A model generated the notes under the pieces. The model ran no database searches, was not told the origin of the DNA, and was given only the letters and a program-made list of their open reading frames with translations. From Amborella trichopoda (Eukaryota > Streptophyta > Magnoliopsida > Amborellales > Amborellaceae), in NCBI RefSeq assembly GCF_000471905.2, contig NW_006499207.1:4316427-4380426 (forward strand): a stretch of 64,000 nt of DNA, in the 5' to 3' direction. This document shows, piece after piece, positions 21,815 to 32,492 of this stretch; the stretch's first letter is position 1; the number at the start of each line of letters is the position of its first letter. Both the position numbers and the translations under genes were made by a program.

Positions 21815-22500
21815 TTTGTCATGGACGATGGAAGCACATCGTCGTCCATGTTCTCTCACTTTTCTCAATCTTCTATCATGGACGGTAAAAGCACATCGTC
21901 ATCCATGTTCTCTTTTTTTTTATTTTCTGTCATGGACGGTGGAAGCACATCATCGCCCATATTTTCTCTCTCCTCTTAATTATCTATCATGGATGGTGGA
22001 AGCACATCATTGCCTATGTTTTCTCTCTCCTCTAATTTCTATCATAGACGACAGAAGCACATCACCGCCCATATTTTCTCTCTCCTCTTAATCTTATATC
22101 ATGAACTGTGGAAGCACATCATCGTGCATGTTTTCTCTCTCCTCTTAATCTTCTATCATGGATGGCAAAAACACATCACCGCTCATATTTTCTCTCTCCT
22201 CTTAATCTTCTATCATGGACGGCAGATGCACATCGCTGCCCATGTTTTCTCTCTCCTCTCATTCCTATGTAATGGACAACAGAAGCTCATCGTTGTCCAT
22301 GTCTTCTCTCTCTTCTTTCATTCTTCTATCATGGACAGTGGAAGCTCATCATTTTTTATGTCTTCTCTCACTTCTTATTTCTCTGTCATGAGCGGCGAAG
22401 GCTCATTGCCTCTCATGTTTTGTCTCTCTTCTCTGTCATGGACGGCGGGAGGTCATCGCCATCCATGTTCCTTCCTATCTTTTCTCTCATCGCCGCCCAT
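21815..22500. repeat. About 60-bp minisatellite in T2 LTR
   Basis: Ten or more units of the form catggacggtggaagcacat, then cgtcgtccatgttttct, then ctctcctcttaatcttctat. The unit alternates a unique part with a CT-rich part. The reading frames it creates are low complexity and not treated as genes. Confidence 0.85.
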
Positions 22501-23324
22501 GTTCCCTTGCTCTCTTCGCTCTCTTTCTTCTTCATTATTTTCCTTCTCTCTTTCCTCTCTCCCTTTTTCCTTTTCTCCCTCATTGCTCATCTCATCTTCT
22601 TCTCACATGCGCGACATCAGTAATACTGTGCATGTCTCTCTTTCTCTCTCTTCTTTCTTCTCTCTCTCTCTCTCCTTTGACTAAGAGAGTCTGAGACAAC
22701 ATTGCCATGGTAGTCGTGTCATCTAGCAGTCTTGTCGCTAAGCTGATCTTAGTTACCGTGCCCGCCTTACTGCCACGATAGGCTAGCCACTATGCCAGGC
22801 TGGCCGATGATCATTCTGGCGTCTAGTAGTATTTTTGTTGTGCCGGTCTAGTTACCGTGCCCGTCTTGCTACAACGCTGGGTCAATCACTTGCTGATCTA
22901 GCTATTGTGATAGTCTTACCACCTAGTCAAAATTCCTCTGATCTACCCCTTTCTTCTTCTTTCACTTATCCTCTTACCCTTTCTTCTATTTGATGTCCAC
23001 GTCTATGTACATTCATTCAAAGACAAGGAGGGGTTTCTTTCGGCCCACTTATCTTGTAAAATTAACCATGTGTGTGTGATTGCAAAAAAGTGAGAATACA
23101 AGCTAAGGGAGGCTATTCTGAACCAGTTCTACGACTGGGGGGCTTTCTTCGTGATCTAAGAGGGTGCCCACACGAGCCAGCCCGAGTAAGTCTCGAACCC
23201 ACATTAAATTCCTCTCTCGGTTGGTATACCTGCCCTCGCTCCTGAAATCCGAGTTCTCTTGAAACCCGAGACACGTGCCACCCGATCATATAGATCTGAA
23301 GGGAAAGATCGAGGTACCTAACCA

Positions 23325-24962
23325 ACGGCAGGTGGAGAGAGATGTAGAGAGAGAAAGTGAGAGAGAGGGTGTATAAAGAGAAATTGTAAAAGGGGGAGAG
23401 AGAGGAAAATGGTATTTTTGTCTCAAATTCATTGACTTGTTGACTGAGGGGTAAATACAAAGAAAAACAGTAGTGGGTTAGGGTATGATACAAAAGTATT
23501 GGGGGTAGGATATCTAGAAAGTGTATTTTAGGGGGTGGGGGGGGGCGGGGGAGGGTTCCAAAGAATATATTATTTTTCTCTCTATCTCTCAACTTTATCT
23601 AAGCACCTAAGCCTCTCTCTCTTTCTCTCTCATTCGCTCAAGCCTAATGAACCACCCTCTTGTCTCTTTCTTCTATCTACCCTTGTTTTCTCTAGCCTCT
23701 CTCATAGAGGCCTCTCTATCTCTCTCTCACAAAGCTCTCTCTCCCCCAAAAAGCCCTCCTCCCTCTCTCTCTCTCTNNNNNNNNNNNNNNNNNNNNNNNN
23801 NNNNNNNNNNNNNNNNNNNNNNNNNNNNNNNNNNNNNNNNNNNNNNNNNNNNNNNNNNNNNNNNNNNNNNNNNNNNNNNNNNNNNNNNNNNNNNNNNNNN
23901 NNNNNNNNNNNNNNNNNNNNNNNNNNNNNNNNNNNNNNNNNNNNNNNNNNNNNNNNNNNNNNNNNNNNNNNNNNNNNNNNNNNNNNNNNNNNNNNNNNNN
24001 NNNNNNNNNNNNNNNNNNNNNNNNNNNNNNNNNNNNNNNNNNNNNNNNNNNNNNNNNNNNNNNNNNNNNNNNNNNNNNNNNNNNNNNNNNNNNNNNNNNN
24101 NNNNNNNNNNNNNNNNNNNNNNNNNNNNNNNNNNNNNNNNNNNNNNNNNNNNNNNNNNNNNNNNNNNNNNNNNNNNNNNNNNNNNNNNNNNNNNNNNNNN
24201 NNNNNNNNNNNNNNNNNNNNNNNNNNNNNNNNNNNNNNNNNNNNNNNNNNNNNNNNNNNNNNNNNNNNNNNNNNNNNNNNNNNNNNNNNNNNNNNNNNNN
24301 NNNNNNNNNNNNNNNNNNNNNNNNNNNNNNNNNNNNNNNNNNNNNNNNNNNNNNNNNNNNNNNNNNNNNNNNNNNNNNNNNNNNNNNNNNNNNNNNNNNN
24401 NNNNNNNNNNNNNNNNNNNNNNNNNNNNNNNNNNNNNNNNNNNNNNNNNNNNNNNNNNNNNNNNNNNNNNNNNNNNNNNNNNNNNNNNNNNNNNNNNNNN
24501 NNNNNNNNNNNNNNNNNNNNNNNNNNNNNNNNNNNNNNNNNNNNNNNNCTCTCTCTCTTGGGCAATGGAATTGTATTCTTAGAACCCCCAATCATTGAAA
24601 GGGTGTAACTTATAGAACCCTAAATCTCACATAAAATATCAACTCTTAAATTTTTATTTTTTATGGGATTTTGGGTTTATATATGGTCTTACAAAAGAAT
24701 TTTGAAGAGAGAGGTTTGGGGGGAAAAAAAGGGTCTGGCTTATTTTGAGCTTGGCCAGCCTAAGCCCAGGTCAAGCTGGGCTTGAGGAAGCACTTTTGGT
24801 CCTTAGTTAAGTCTAAAATCATAAGATTCATGCCATGTCATTCCGAGGTGGGCAGAAAATGTTTCGGGTTTCTTTTTCAGGCTGGCCTGAATCAGCATGG
24901 TGGAAGCCATATTGCACTAGACAAAGTTATCATCCTTCCCCCCTAATTATGAAATGAAGCAA
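23325..24962. other. Sequence between the two element nests, with a 772-base assembly gap
   Basis: From 23325 to 23776 the DNA is GA-rich, then CT-rich, ending in (CT)n directly at an N run (23777-24548). After the gap it resumes in (CT)n, followed by gagaaccctaaatc-like AT-rich sequence and a ggccagcctaagcccagg motif near 24750. No coding sequence can be supported. The (CT)n on both sides suggests the gap is a collapsed or unsequenced microsatellite. Confidence 0.7.
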
Positions 24963-24999
24963 TGTAAGGACCCAGAATTTTCTGTGCGTGCAAAGGATC

Positions 25000-25690
25000 A
25001 GCTGTCGTGAGTGTAAGGATGTCGTCGTGCACGACGCGTTCATGCTGTCGTGCGCACACAAAGAGTTCACGTCGTTGAGCACAAAGAGTTCGTGTCGTCG
25101 TGCGCGACAGAGATTTCATGCCGCCATGTGTGACAGAGGGGTCATGCCATCGAGCACAGAGAGTTCATGCCACCATGTACAACAGAGAGTTCATGCCGAC
25201 GTGCGCGACAAAGAGTTCGTGCCACAGAGCACAGAGATTTCATGTCGTCGTGCACGACAAGGAGTTCATGCCACTGAGCATAGAAAGTTCATGCCGCCGA
25301 GCAAAGAGAGTTCATGCGTCGGTGCGCGACAGAGATTTCATGCCGCCATGCATGACATAGGGTTCATGCCGTCGAGCACAGAGAGTTCATGCCACCATGC
25401 GCGACAGAGAGTTCATGCCGCTGAGCACAGAGAGTTCTTATCGTCGTGCACGACAGAGGGTTTATGTCGCTGAGCATAGAGAGTTCATGCTGTCGTGCGT
25501 GATAGAGAGTTCATGCCACAGTGCGCGACAGATAGTTTATGCCGCCATGTCCGACAGGGAGTTCATGCCGCTAAGCACAGCTATTTCATGTCGTCGTGCG
25601 CGAAAGGGGGTTCATGTAGTTGAGCGCAGAGAGTTCAAGCCGCCATGCGCAACAGAGAGTTTATGCCATCAAGAACAGAGGTCTCCCATG
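25000..25690. repeat. 23-26 bp alternating minisatellite in C1 LTR
   Basis: Units alternate between agagttcatgccgctgagca and agagttcatgccgccatgcg followed by cgacag. Adjacent starts at 25383, 25409 and 25432 give spacings of 26 and 23. About 27 units lie in U3, upstream of the TATA box. The open frames here are repeat artefacts. Confidence 0.85.
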
Positions 25691-25782
25691 ATTGTTTGCA
25701 GGTTTCTAGTGTGCCAAGTGGCACCTACGTGTCTCTTTGAGGACACTTGGCTCTTTCATGCTGCCACCTCTTTCTTTTATTG

Positions 25783-25792
25783 ATTATAAAAC
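25783..25792 (+). promoter_or_regulatory. LTR promoter TATA box, C1
   Basis: attataaaacccctcttc follows the minisatellite and a CT-rich initiator-like tract begins about 30 bp downstream (cctttcctctctctc). This is the likely U3/R promoter. Confidence 0.7.
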
Positions 25793-26216
25793 CCCTCTTC
25801 TTACCTTCCATAAGCCTTTCCTCTCTCTCTCTCTTTCCCACCATTCTTGGAGCTTCGCCTTGTGAAGTGCCTTAGGAGTTCTTTTAATAAAGTAAGTGGA
25901 TTCAAGATCCATGTTTCATGCTTTTTTTGAATGCATATTCAATTTAATTGTTAAAGTATGAAATTGAGTAGAAATATGAATGTATTTGGAGAACCATGTT
26001 TCTTAAATTGGGTTAATCATGCACCCTGTTTTTCCAGAGTTAAGACTCTCTTTGGAGTAATTGTTTGAGTATTGAGAATACCTCTGTTAGCCAGGAAATT
26101 TTGTGGAGAAGTACCCCTTTGAGTCTATTTTCAGAGATAAATTACCACATATCAATATCTTTTGTGGTTGGAAAGTTATGAGACCTTTGTTAGAACCTGA
26201 CAAATCTGTGACATGA

Positions 26217-26760
26217 AATTCCATAACTATTACATATTTTTGTAATGAAATTTTTACTTACCAAATAATATCAAAATAAGCTCAAACGAATTTTTAATGA
26301 AGTATGTGTGAGTCTACTGCAAAACTTATTCTGGAATCAGGCCGAAATTCTCTATGGTTTTAAAATTATGCTCTATTTTCTATGAAGGTGTCACTGTTAT
26401 GATTGTAGGGAATTTCTATCACTATTACATGTTTTTGTAATGAACTATTTACTAAACCAATCATATCCAAATGAGCTCAAACCACTTTTTAATGAAATGG
26501 GTGAGTCTACTTCAAATCTGGCTGAAATTCTCTATGTTTTAGAAATTATACTCATTTTTCTACGAAGGTGTCATTGTTGTGTTTTTAGGGAATTTCCAGA
26601 ACTGTTATATGTTCTTGTAATGAACTGTTTACTAACCAAATCATGTCCAAATGAGCTCAAAATACTTTTGAATTAAAGATGAGCGAGTCTATTTTAAAAT
26701 TGACTATGGAATCAGAGGGAAATTCTCTGTGGTTTAGAAACTATGCTAAAACATATGGGT
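26217..26760. repeat. Three tandem copies of about 180-194 bp in C1 LTR
   Basis: Copies start at aattccataactattacat (26217), aatttctatcactattacat (26411) and aatttccagaactgttata (26591). Each contains taatgaactgtttact and caaatgagctcaaa. They are diverged from each other, so the duplication predates this insertion or is old. Confidence 0.85.
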
Positions 26761-27073
26761 TGTGCTCAAAATAATTCAAAAAAGTTATAAATGAGCCTGA
26801 TGATTTGTATTTCGCTTTGGGTATATGTGTTTGCATTAAAGTATGCTTGGTGGTGGTAAGAATGCCTGATATTGAGATGGGCTCTGTTATTATATAAAAT
26901 CATGTTGTAAGATATGCCCTGTTATGACATGTGTATACGAATATGATGCACGTTCTATAGTGATGCGTGTGCATGATTCAAAGATAAGCTAAGTGATACA
27001 TGATCTCTCAACATGCCTTGAGCATATTGCATGATAAGAATAAGCTCTGATAAGAATGTGCTATGATAAGTGT

Positions 27074-27102
27074 CACTACCCACGGGTTACCCGCGGGTAG
27101 TG
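27074..27102. repeat. 29-bp near-palindrome in C1 LTR
   Basis: cactaccc-a-cgggt-t-acccg-c-gggtagtg pairs in 13 of 14 arm positions around a single central base. A degenerate relative lies near 27135-27170 (ggcactacacacaggttac then cccttggtagtc). Confidence 0.75.
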
Positions 27103-28186
27103 TAATGTGATCGCTCTGATGTGAATGTGATAAGTGGCACTACACACAGGTTACCCCTTGGTAGTCTAATTTGATTAGATAAGAAAGTTGTGCCGGCAGT
27201 TGAGATCTTTCCCTGACCTGGATGACAGGAAGGGACTATGCATGTATGTATAGCACTATGCAATGGGTCATTCATTGGTAGTGTAATGCCCTCCAGCTAG
27301 AGAACCATTGAAGGTCTTGTCTTGTAAGGCCTCTGCCTATCAAAAGCCCCAAGACAAGTTGAGGACTGTGTGTGTGTGCGTGTGAAGGTATTATGAAATG
27401 AGTCATTCATTTGTCATTGTTTTCCCTTCTGAGAGATGGTAGAAGCCCTAAGCAATGGGACTGTCTTGGCCTAATGAATAGGGCTTTTACCTCGGAAGTA
27501 GGGAATTTGGGAGTGACTTGATTAATGCCTACTAGTGTTGTGTATACCTGTTAAGCTTGTCAAGCTATTGTTATGATAATTTATTATGATGCGCATGATG
27601 GACAGATTTGATAAATTGCTAATGTATATGATATATGCGTTGAAACTAATCATTCCTTCAAAAAAAAAAGAAGAGTCACTCACGACTCATTGCTAGATAA
27701 AATTGTGACACATGGCATCTAGATCTACATACTGGGCTTTATAGCTCATTTCTTTAACTTCCATCCTTGTAGATTGATAGCAGCAGGTCGAGGATATGTG
27801 GCATGGGGATCGTGACTGGTGGTTGGAGCCACACTATTTTGCTGAAGTTTATGTCTATTGTATGTTTCGGAATGGCAGCCTGGCCATAGTTTTTGTTTAA
27901 TTCTGGAAGTTATGAAATGATTTGGGCTTTGATGCCTGGAACTCTTTTGTAATACTTTGAAATGTTATGTACAGGTGTATTTAAAGTTTGGAACCTAGTT
28001 GTCCAACTTTTGGTGAATGTGTGCGATATGAAAGTGTTGTTTGCTTTTGTGGTTTGCTTTGATTACCATTTTTCTAAGGCGGTGAGCGCACTCCCACCTA
28101 AGTGGCATTCGCTACCCTAGATCACGGTCCCGTACTCTTTGGTCCTCTGACAAGCACGGTAGGCAGGGGGCGAGTCATGACAGTTA

Positions 28187-28198
28187 TGGTATCAGAGC
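28187..28198 (+). other. Primer binding site (tRNA-iMet), C1
   Basis: tggtatcagagc, complementary to the 3' end of plant initiator methionine tRNA, begins five bases after the LTR end. It is the common primer site of chromoviruses. Confidence 0.92.
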
Positions 28199-28294
28199 AA
28201 CCATGATAGGATTCTTGACCTAGAGAGTCTTAGAAGTGTCCTTAGAATGGTTTTTGGATAAGCTAGTAACTCGGTGTTCCTATTTTAGGTCAAG

Positions 28295-28697
28295 ATGACG
28301 AAGACTCATGCCAATAATGCGAGTTCCAATAATGAGAACTATGAGGCCTTCAGAGAATGCTTCAAGACGCTAGGGGCCATGATTTAGGTTATGAAAGACT
28401 ATATGTCGGCCTCGGCTTACCCTGCCCTAGACCAGGCAGATAGTGGTCTAATTGAGAGATTTAGGTGCCCCAGACCAGGCAGATAGTGGTCTCCTGATTC
28501 CGTCCGAGAGAGGAAAGAAGTTGAATTTATTGAGCTGCAACAAGGGAGGCTATCAGTGGAGCAATATGCAGCCCAATTCGTGGAGCTCTCTCGGTACGTG
28601 CCCCACATCATCAATACAGAGGCATGTAAATCAAGCAAGTTTGAAAGGGGCCTCGAGCTAAATATCAGAGTAATATCAGCCAACCTCAAGATGTTCT
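28295..28697 (+). pseudogene. gag: gag, N-terminal part, C1
   Basis: Starts at ATG 28295 with MTKTHANNASSNNENYEAF. The retrotransposon-gag domain is seen downstream as RKEVEFIELQQGRLSVEQYA then AQFVELSRYVPHI and FERGLELNIRV, the typical Tekay/Del capsid region. It stops at the T3 insertion; the C-terminal part of the same gene lies 17.9 kb away at 46570. A few breaks are present. Gag builds the virus-like particle. Confidence 0.85.
28693..28697. repeat. Target-site duplication GTTCT, left copy (T3)
   Basis: GTTCT precedes tggttagc, the T3 left edge. An identical GTTCT at 46570-46574 follows ccttcaaaca, the right edge. Five bases is the usual duplication length for Ty3/Gypsy integrase. Confidence 0.9.
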
Positions 28698-31600
28698 TGG
28701 TTAGCTACTCGATCACATCCTCCTGATCGGGACGACCTGGTGTGTGGCTCTGAGTTTGAGATGGACCTAGGACCTGAGATCGCTCTCTCGAGAACTGTGT
28801 AAAGGAGATGCGAGCAGGAATACCAAACACTGAGAGAGGAATTTGGGTCGTGAAGCGAGACTCACCTCAGTTGGGTCCGTGACACACTCGGGCTGCTCAC
28901 GTAGGTGCCCTCTTAGATCACGTGGAATGCCCCCTGGCCTGTTGCCGGTGGTTTGGAATCGCCTCCCTTGACCTATTTCTTCTTCTCTGCAACCACACAC
29001 ACATTTGGATCAAAAAATCTCACCTTGTCATTGGGTGAATGCACATGTGCGTGTGTACTTAAAGGAAAATAAATAACATAATGGAGTCCATGTCAATTCG
29101 ACAGCCTTACGACATCTCCTTGGCGAGGTACATATTTTATAGTAAAGAGAAAGAGAAAAGGGATTAAATGGAGAAAAGACATTAGAGAGAAGAGAATTTT
29201 AGAGGAGAAAAAAGAAAGAGAAGGAGATAGAGAGAGAAAGAGACGAAGGCTGGTTTGGCTTTCACCCAACTCTTCAAAGGAAAAAGAAAAGGTAAAGAAA
29301 GAAAAGAGAGACAAAGGCTGGTCTATTTTTCACCCAGATCCTTCAGAGATAAAATGTACTTTTGAAAGAAAAGATAAATGAAGTTTGGTTTGGCTTTCAC
29401 CCAGCACTTCAGAGAAAGAGAAAAGAGAAACAAAGGCAGGTTTTTTTTTCATCTCGATCCTTCAGAGAAAGAGGAAAAAGAGAGATGAAGGCTGATCTGT
29501 TTTTCATCTAGATCCTTCAAAGATGAAATGTATTTCTGAAAGAAAAGAGAGAAAAGATGAATGAAGGCTGGTTTGTCTTTCAGCCGGATCCTTCAGAGAA
29601 AGAGAAAAGAGGAACGAAAGCTGTTTTTCTTTAACCCAAATCCTTTAGAGATGAAAAAAGAAAATTATATACTTTAGAGAGAAGAAGAAGAAAAGGGATG
29701 AGAGAGAGTGAAGGTTAGCTTGACTCTCACTAAACCTTCCAAAAGGGAGAAGAGACGAAAGGAATGAGAGAAGAAGAGAAAGGAGGAGAAGAGAAGAGAG
29801 AAGAGAGGAAAGAGGTTTGACATGGTGGCTAGACTTAAACGGCGGCTAGTCTGGCACCGCAGCTGGTCTGGCACGGCAGCTAGACGAGCACGGTGACTAG
29901 ATCGGTACGGTGGCTAGACTACTTAGTGGCAAGACTGGCACGTCGACAAGACTAACATAATGGCTAGTCTGGTGTACCAGCTGGTCTGATGCGGCTGCTA
30001 AATCGACATGGTAACTAGACCGGCACAGCAACTAGGCTGCTTAGTGATAAGACTGGCACAACGGCACAAGGCTTATCCTGCCTCCGGTCGAGCAAGAAAA
30101 AGAGAAAAAGATGAGAGGGGAGAGAAAGAGGCACACGACGGCGTACCCTACCGTGTCAAATAGAGAGAAGAAAGAGAAAGGTGCATGATGGTGTACCCCA
30201 TCGTGCCAGACAAAGGGAAAAGAAAGAGCAAGATGTGCACAATGATGTACCCCACCGTGCCACAAAGAGAGCGAAGAGAGAGAAAATGCTTACGATGGCG
30301 TACTCCGTTGTGCCAGACATAGAGAGAAGCGAGAAAAAATGTGCACGATGACGTACCCCACCGTGCCAGACACAGAGAGAAAATGCACACGACAGTATAC
30401 CCCACTGTGTCAAACACACAGAGAGAGAAGAGAGAGAAAATGTGCACAGTGGTGTAGCCTGCTATGTCAGACAGAGAGAGAAAGATGGGCATGACGACAT
30501 ACCCTACTATGCTAGACACAAAGAGAGAAGAGAGAGAAACATGCACGACGGCATACCCCATTGTGCTAGACACAAAGAGAGCGAAGAGAGAGAAAATATG
30601 CACGATGGCATACCCCACCATGCCAAGCACATAGATGAAGAGAGAGAAAACACTCACAAAGGCATACCTTACCGTGCCAAACACACAGAGAGAGATGCAC
30701 ATGGCAGTGTACCCCATCATGCCAGATAGAGAGAGAAGAGAGAGAAAAGAGAGAAAGGAGAAAGAAGAGAGGGAAGGAAAGAAGCAGAAAGAAAGGAAAG
30801 AAGAAGAGAGAAAGGAAAGAAAAAAAAGAGAGAAAGGAGAAAAGAAGAGAGAGAAAGAAGAAGAGAAGAGAGAAAAGAAATAAGAAGAGAGAGTAAGGAA
30901 AGAAAAAGAGAGAGAAAAGAAAGAAGAAGGGAGAGAGAAGATAGAGAAATAAGAGAGAGAAAGATGATAAAGAAAGATGAGAGAGAAATAAGAGAGAAAA
31001 AGATAAGAGATAAAGAAGAGAGAGAAAGAAGAGAGGAGAGAGAGTTACCTTTGACACCCAAGGGTACCCACCTAGATCTTCTCTCTCCTCTCTCTGTCTA
31101 AACCGTGTTTGAAGACTCAAGCAAAAAGACTAAAACATGGATAGATGATCTAATTCTAACCTAATTGTGAAACAATAGGAATTAAATGATTTAAAGAAAA
31201 TTAAGAAATTAGGGGAAAAATGACGATTTTTCCTTTCACCCACAAATCATGAAATTTCAACTAAGTCCCTATCATGGCCATGCAACCTTTGCGATCTTCT
31301 AGGGCTCGTTTGGGATCTTTCTAGTCTTCATCAAGCCAAAAGATTATTCTTTCCTTGATCGGCTCGAGAAGATACTCGTTTTGATACCCATTTCCAACCA
31401 TGAATCGGACTCTCAGTCCATGAACATGATGCAGAAAAAACACAAGAAAACGTGCAACCTTGGATTTAGGATTCAGCCTGTTTCTCAGTGATTTTCACTG
31501 ATTTCTTCGTCATAGTGTGACGAGCAAGTTGCAATGATCATTCTACAAAAGAATGGCAAGATTTGGTGTTCAGACGACCGTTTTTCAAATTGGAAAAATT

Positions 31601-32492
31601 TGGCCCAAATTTGGATCTCATTGGCCGGAATTTTCCACTGTTCATCTCTAATTTTTGACAAATCCAACCGTCCACCACCTGCGAGGTCTTACCCGGAGGA
31701 ATCTCTCAACCTTGTGGTCGTAACGGGTCTAATCTTGTGTCGATTCGACGTGCGAGCATCGTGATGTGGGTGTTTGATCGAGATGATATGTAGCTAGAAA
31801 TTTCCTACTTCTTTTGAAACTTTTCGACAAACTTCTCTCTTTGATTTCTCTCAGCTTGGGTAATGTCATCCTGCGTGCCACATATCAAATCGACCGGGTC
31901 AATGGGATGAACATAGTCCCAAAATTTGGGCTCGATCTGACCTAGGATGAGGAAGATACGACCATAAAAAGTTTTCCCCCAAAATGGTGAAGCACACTTT
32001 CCATTAATGGAGACTGGTTCACTGAGGGTGCACTTTAATAGTGTATGACCTACCTATTTTGGGTAATTTGTCCATAACTTGCTCCAAAAGCATTCAAATG
32101 CACTGAAAATTGGTACCCAAGGGTTTTTGAACACTCTAAATCCAACAGCAATGGTCAGAAGAGCTTTTTATGCTTCGATAATGGTGTTGTAGTTGAAGGT
32201 CCATTTTAGCATGATAGAGGCAGAATTTCTCAAAACTATTTTATCGTTTGTATTGCCTTAAAACTGTCGGATCGCAATGAAACTTGGCAAGTGTTCTTAG
32301 AAGAATCTTAGGCACGATCTTGAACCTTCTCAAGCCATTCTAAGACTGTTGGAAATTTCTCTTCTAGATCAAGGTTTATTGTTCTACGGCTCCCGCAGTC
32401 CACATGCATTTTGGTACCTGCAGACCTAAGTCATGAAATGCTTCCTCCTTATTTGTACTGGGGATACAGGTGTTGAAAAATACCTTCAAACA
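28698..32492 (-). repeat. 3' LTR of T3 (3795 bp)
   Basis: On the minus strand it starts at 32492 (tgtttgaaggtatttttcaa) and ends at 28698 (gagtagctaacca). It contains a U3 of about 1.4 kb (31100-32492), a GA/CT-rich leader (30720-31050 and 29130-29820), a minisatellite (30060-30730), the conserved cggctagtctggcacgg block (29820-30060) and the conserved end region (28740-29030). The U3 is homologous to the remnant at 45554-46569. Confidence 0.88.
30060..30730. repeat. About 60-bp minisatellite in T3 LTR
   Basis: Roughly eleven units of gtgcacgatggcgtacccca, then ccgtgccagacacaaagaga, then gaagagagagaaaa. Its unique part is unrelated by eye to the minisatellites in the T1, T2 and T4 LTRs, while the GA-rich part is shared. 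Confidence 0.85.

Larger units (their letters stand above)
10225..23324 (+). mobile_element. T2: Tat-lineage Ty3/Gypsy element, RT-integrase type, 5' end off window
   Basis: Plus-strand LTR retrotransposon interrupted in gag by T1, so its 5' LTR and the start of gag lie left of the window. Parts in order: rest of gag (10225-11850), reverse transcriptase (about 11930-13010), RNase H (about 13020-13480), second RNase H (about 13490-14060), integrase (about 14100-15515), a 4.5 kb 3' noncoding region with several repeat blocks and an antisense TATA module, and the 3' LTR (20052-23324). No protease domain is seen between gag and RT. The domain order RT-RH-aRH-INT is typical of plant Tat elements. 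It is broken, with about ten breaks over gag-pol. Confidence 0.85.
20052..23324 (+). repeat. 3' LTR of T2 (3273 bp)
   Basis: Starts tatttgaagacacttttcag, homologous to the T3 start tgtttgaaggtatttttca, and ends gaggtacctaacca at 23324. It holds a 1.3 kb U3, a TATA-like ctataagt at 21364, a CT-rich leader with a roughly 60-bp minisatellite (21815-22500), a conserved gtcatctagcagtcttg block (22690-22930) and the conserved end region (23100-23324). The end region is shared with all other Tat LTRs here. The right flank starts acggc, the expected target duplication, whose partner is off the window. Confidence 0.85.
24963..28182 (+). repeat. 5' LTR of C1 (3220 bp)
   Basis: Begins tgtaaggacccagaatttt and ends ggcgagtcatgaca, five bases before the primer site. 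Length above 3 kb fits Tekay/Del chromoviruses. It contains a minisatellite (about 25000-25690), a TATA box (25783-25792), a threefold repeat of about 180-194 bp (26217-26760) and a 29-bp near-palindrome (27074-27102). The second LTR is not in the window. Confidence 0.88.
24963..28697 (+). mobile_element. C1: chromovirus (Tekay/Del-like) LTR element, first part
   Basis: 5' part of a Ty3/Gypsy chromovirus: 5' LTR (24963-28182), tRNA-iMet primer site (28187-28198) and the start of gag (28295-28697). It is interrupted by T3 at 28698; the gag end and protease continue at 46570-47556, where T4 interrupts it again. RT, integrase, chromodomain and 3' LTR are not in the window. The LTR starts tgtaaggacccagaa and ends gagtcatgaca, with the typical TG...CA ends. 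The left flanking five bases are agcaa. C1 is older than the two elements inside it. Broken fossil. Confidence 0.88.

Noticed and set aside
21989-22684. 231-codon open frame
   Set aside because: It is produced by the T2 LTR minisatellite and CT-rich sequence; Ser/Phe/Leu-rich low complexity, not conserved in the other LTRs.
7485-23324. Giant foldback element formed by inverted LTRs of T1 and T2
   Set aside because: The T1 edge lies inside T2 gag, so independent nested insertion explains the inverted order.
23535-24608. Open frames of about 300-357 codons
   Set aside because: They run through the N gap; only CT-repeat codons are real sequence.
25000-25690. Regular repeat-spacer look suggestive of a CRISPR array
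   Set aside because: Units are contiguous 23-26 bp with no unique spacers, and they lie in the LTR of a plant chromovirus.
30148-31120. Long minus-strand open frames in GA-rich DNA
   Set aside because: T3 LTR minisatellite and GA tracts; no family features.
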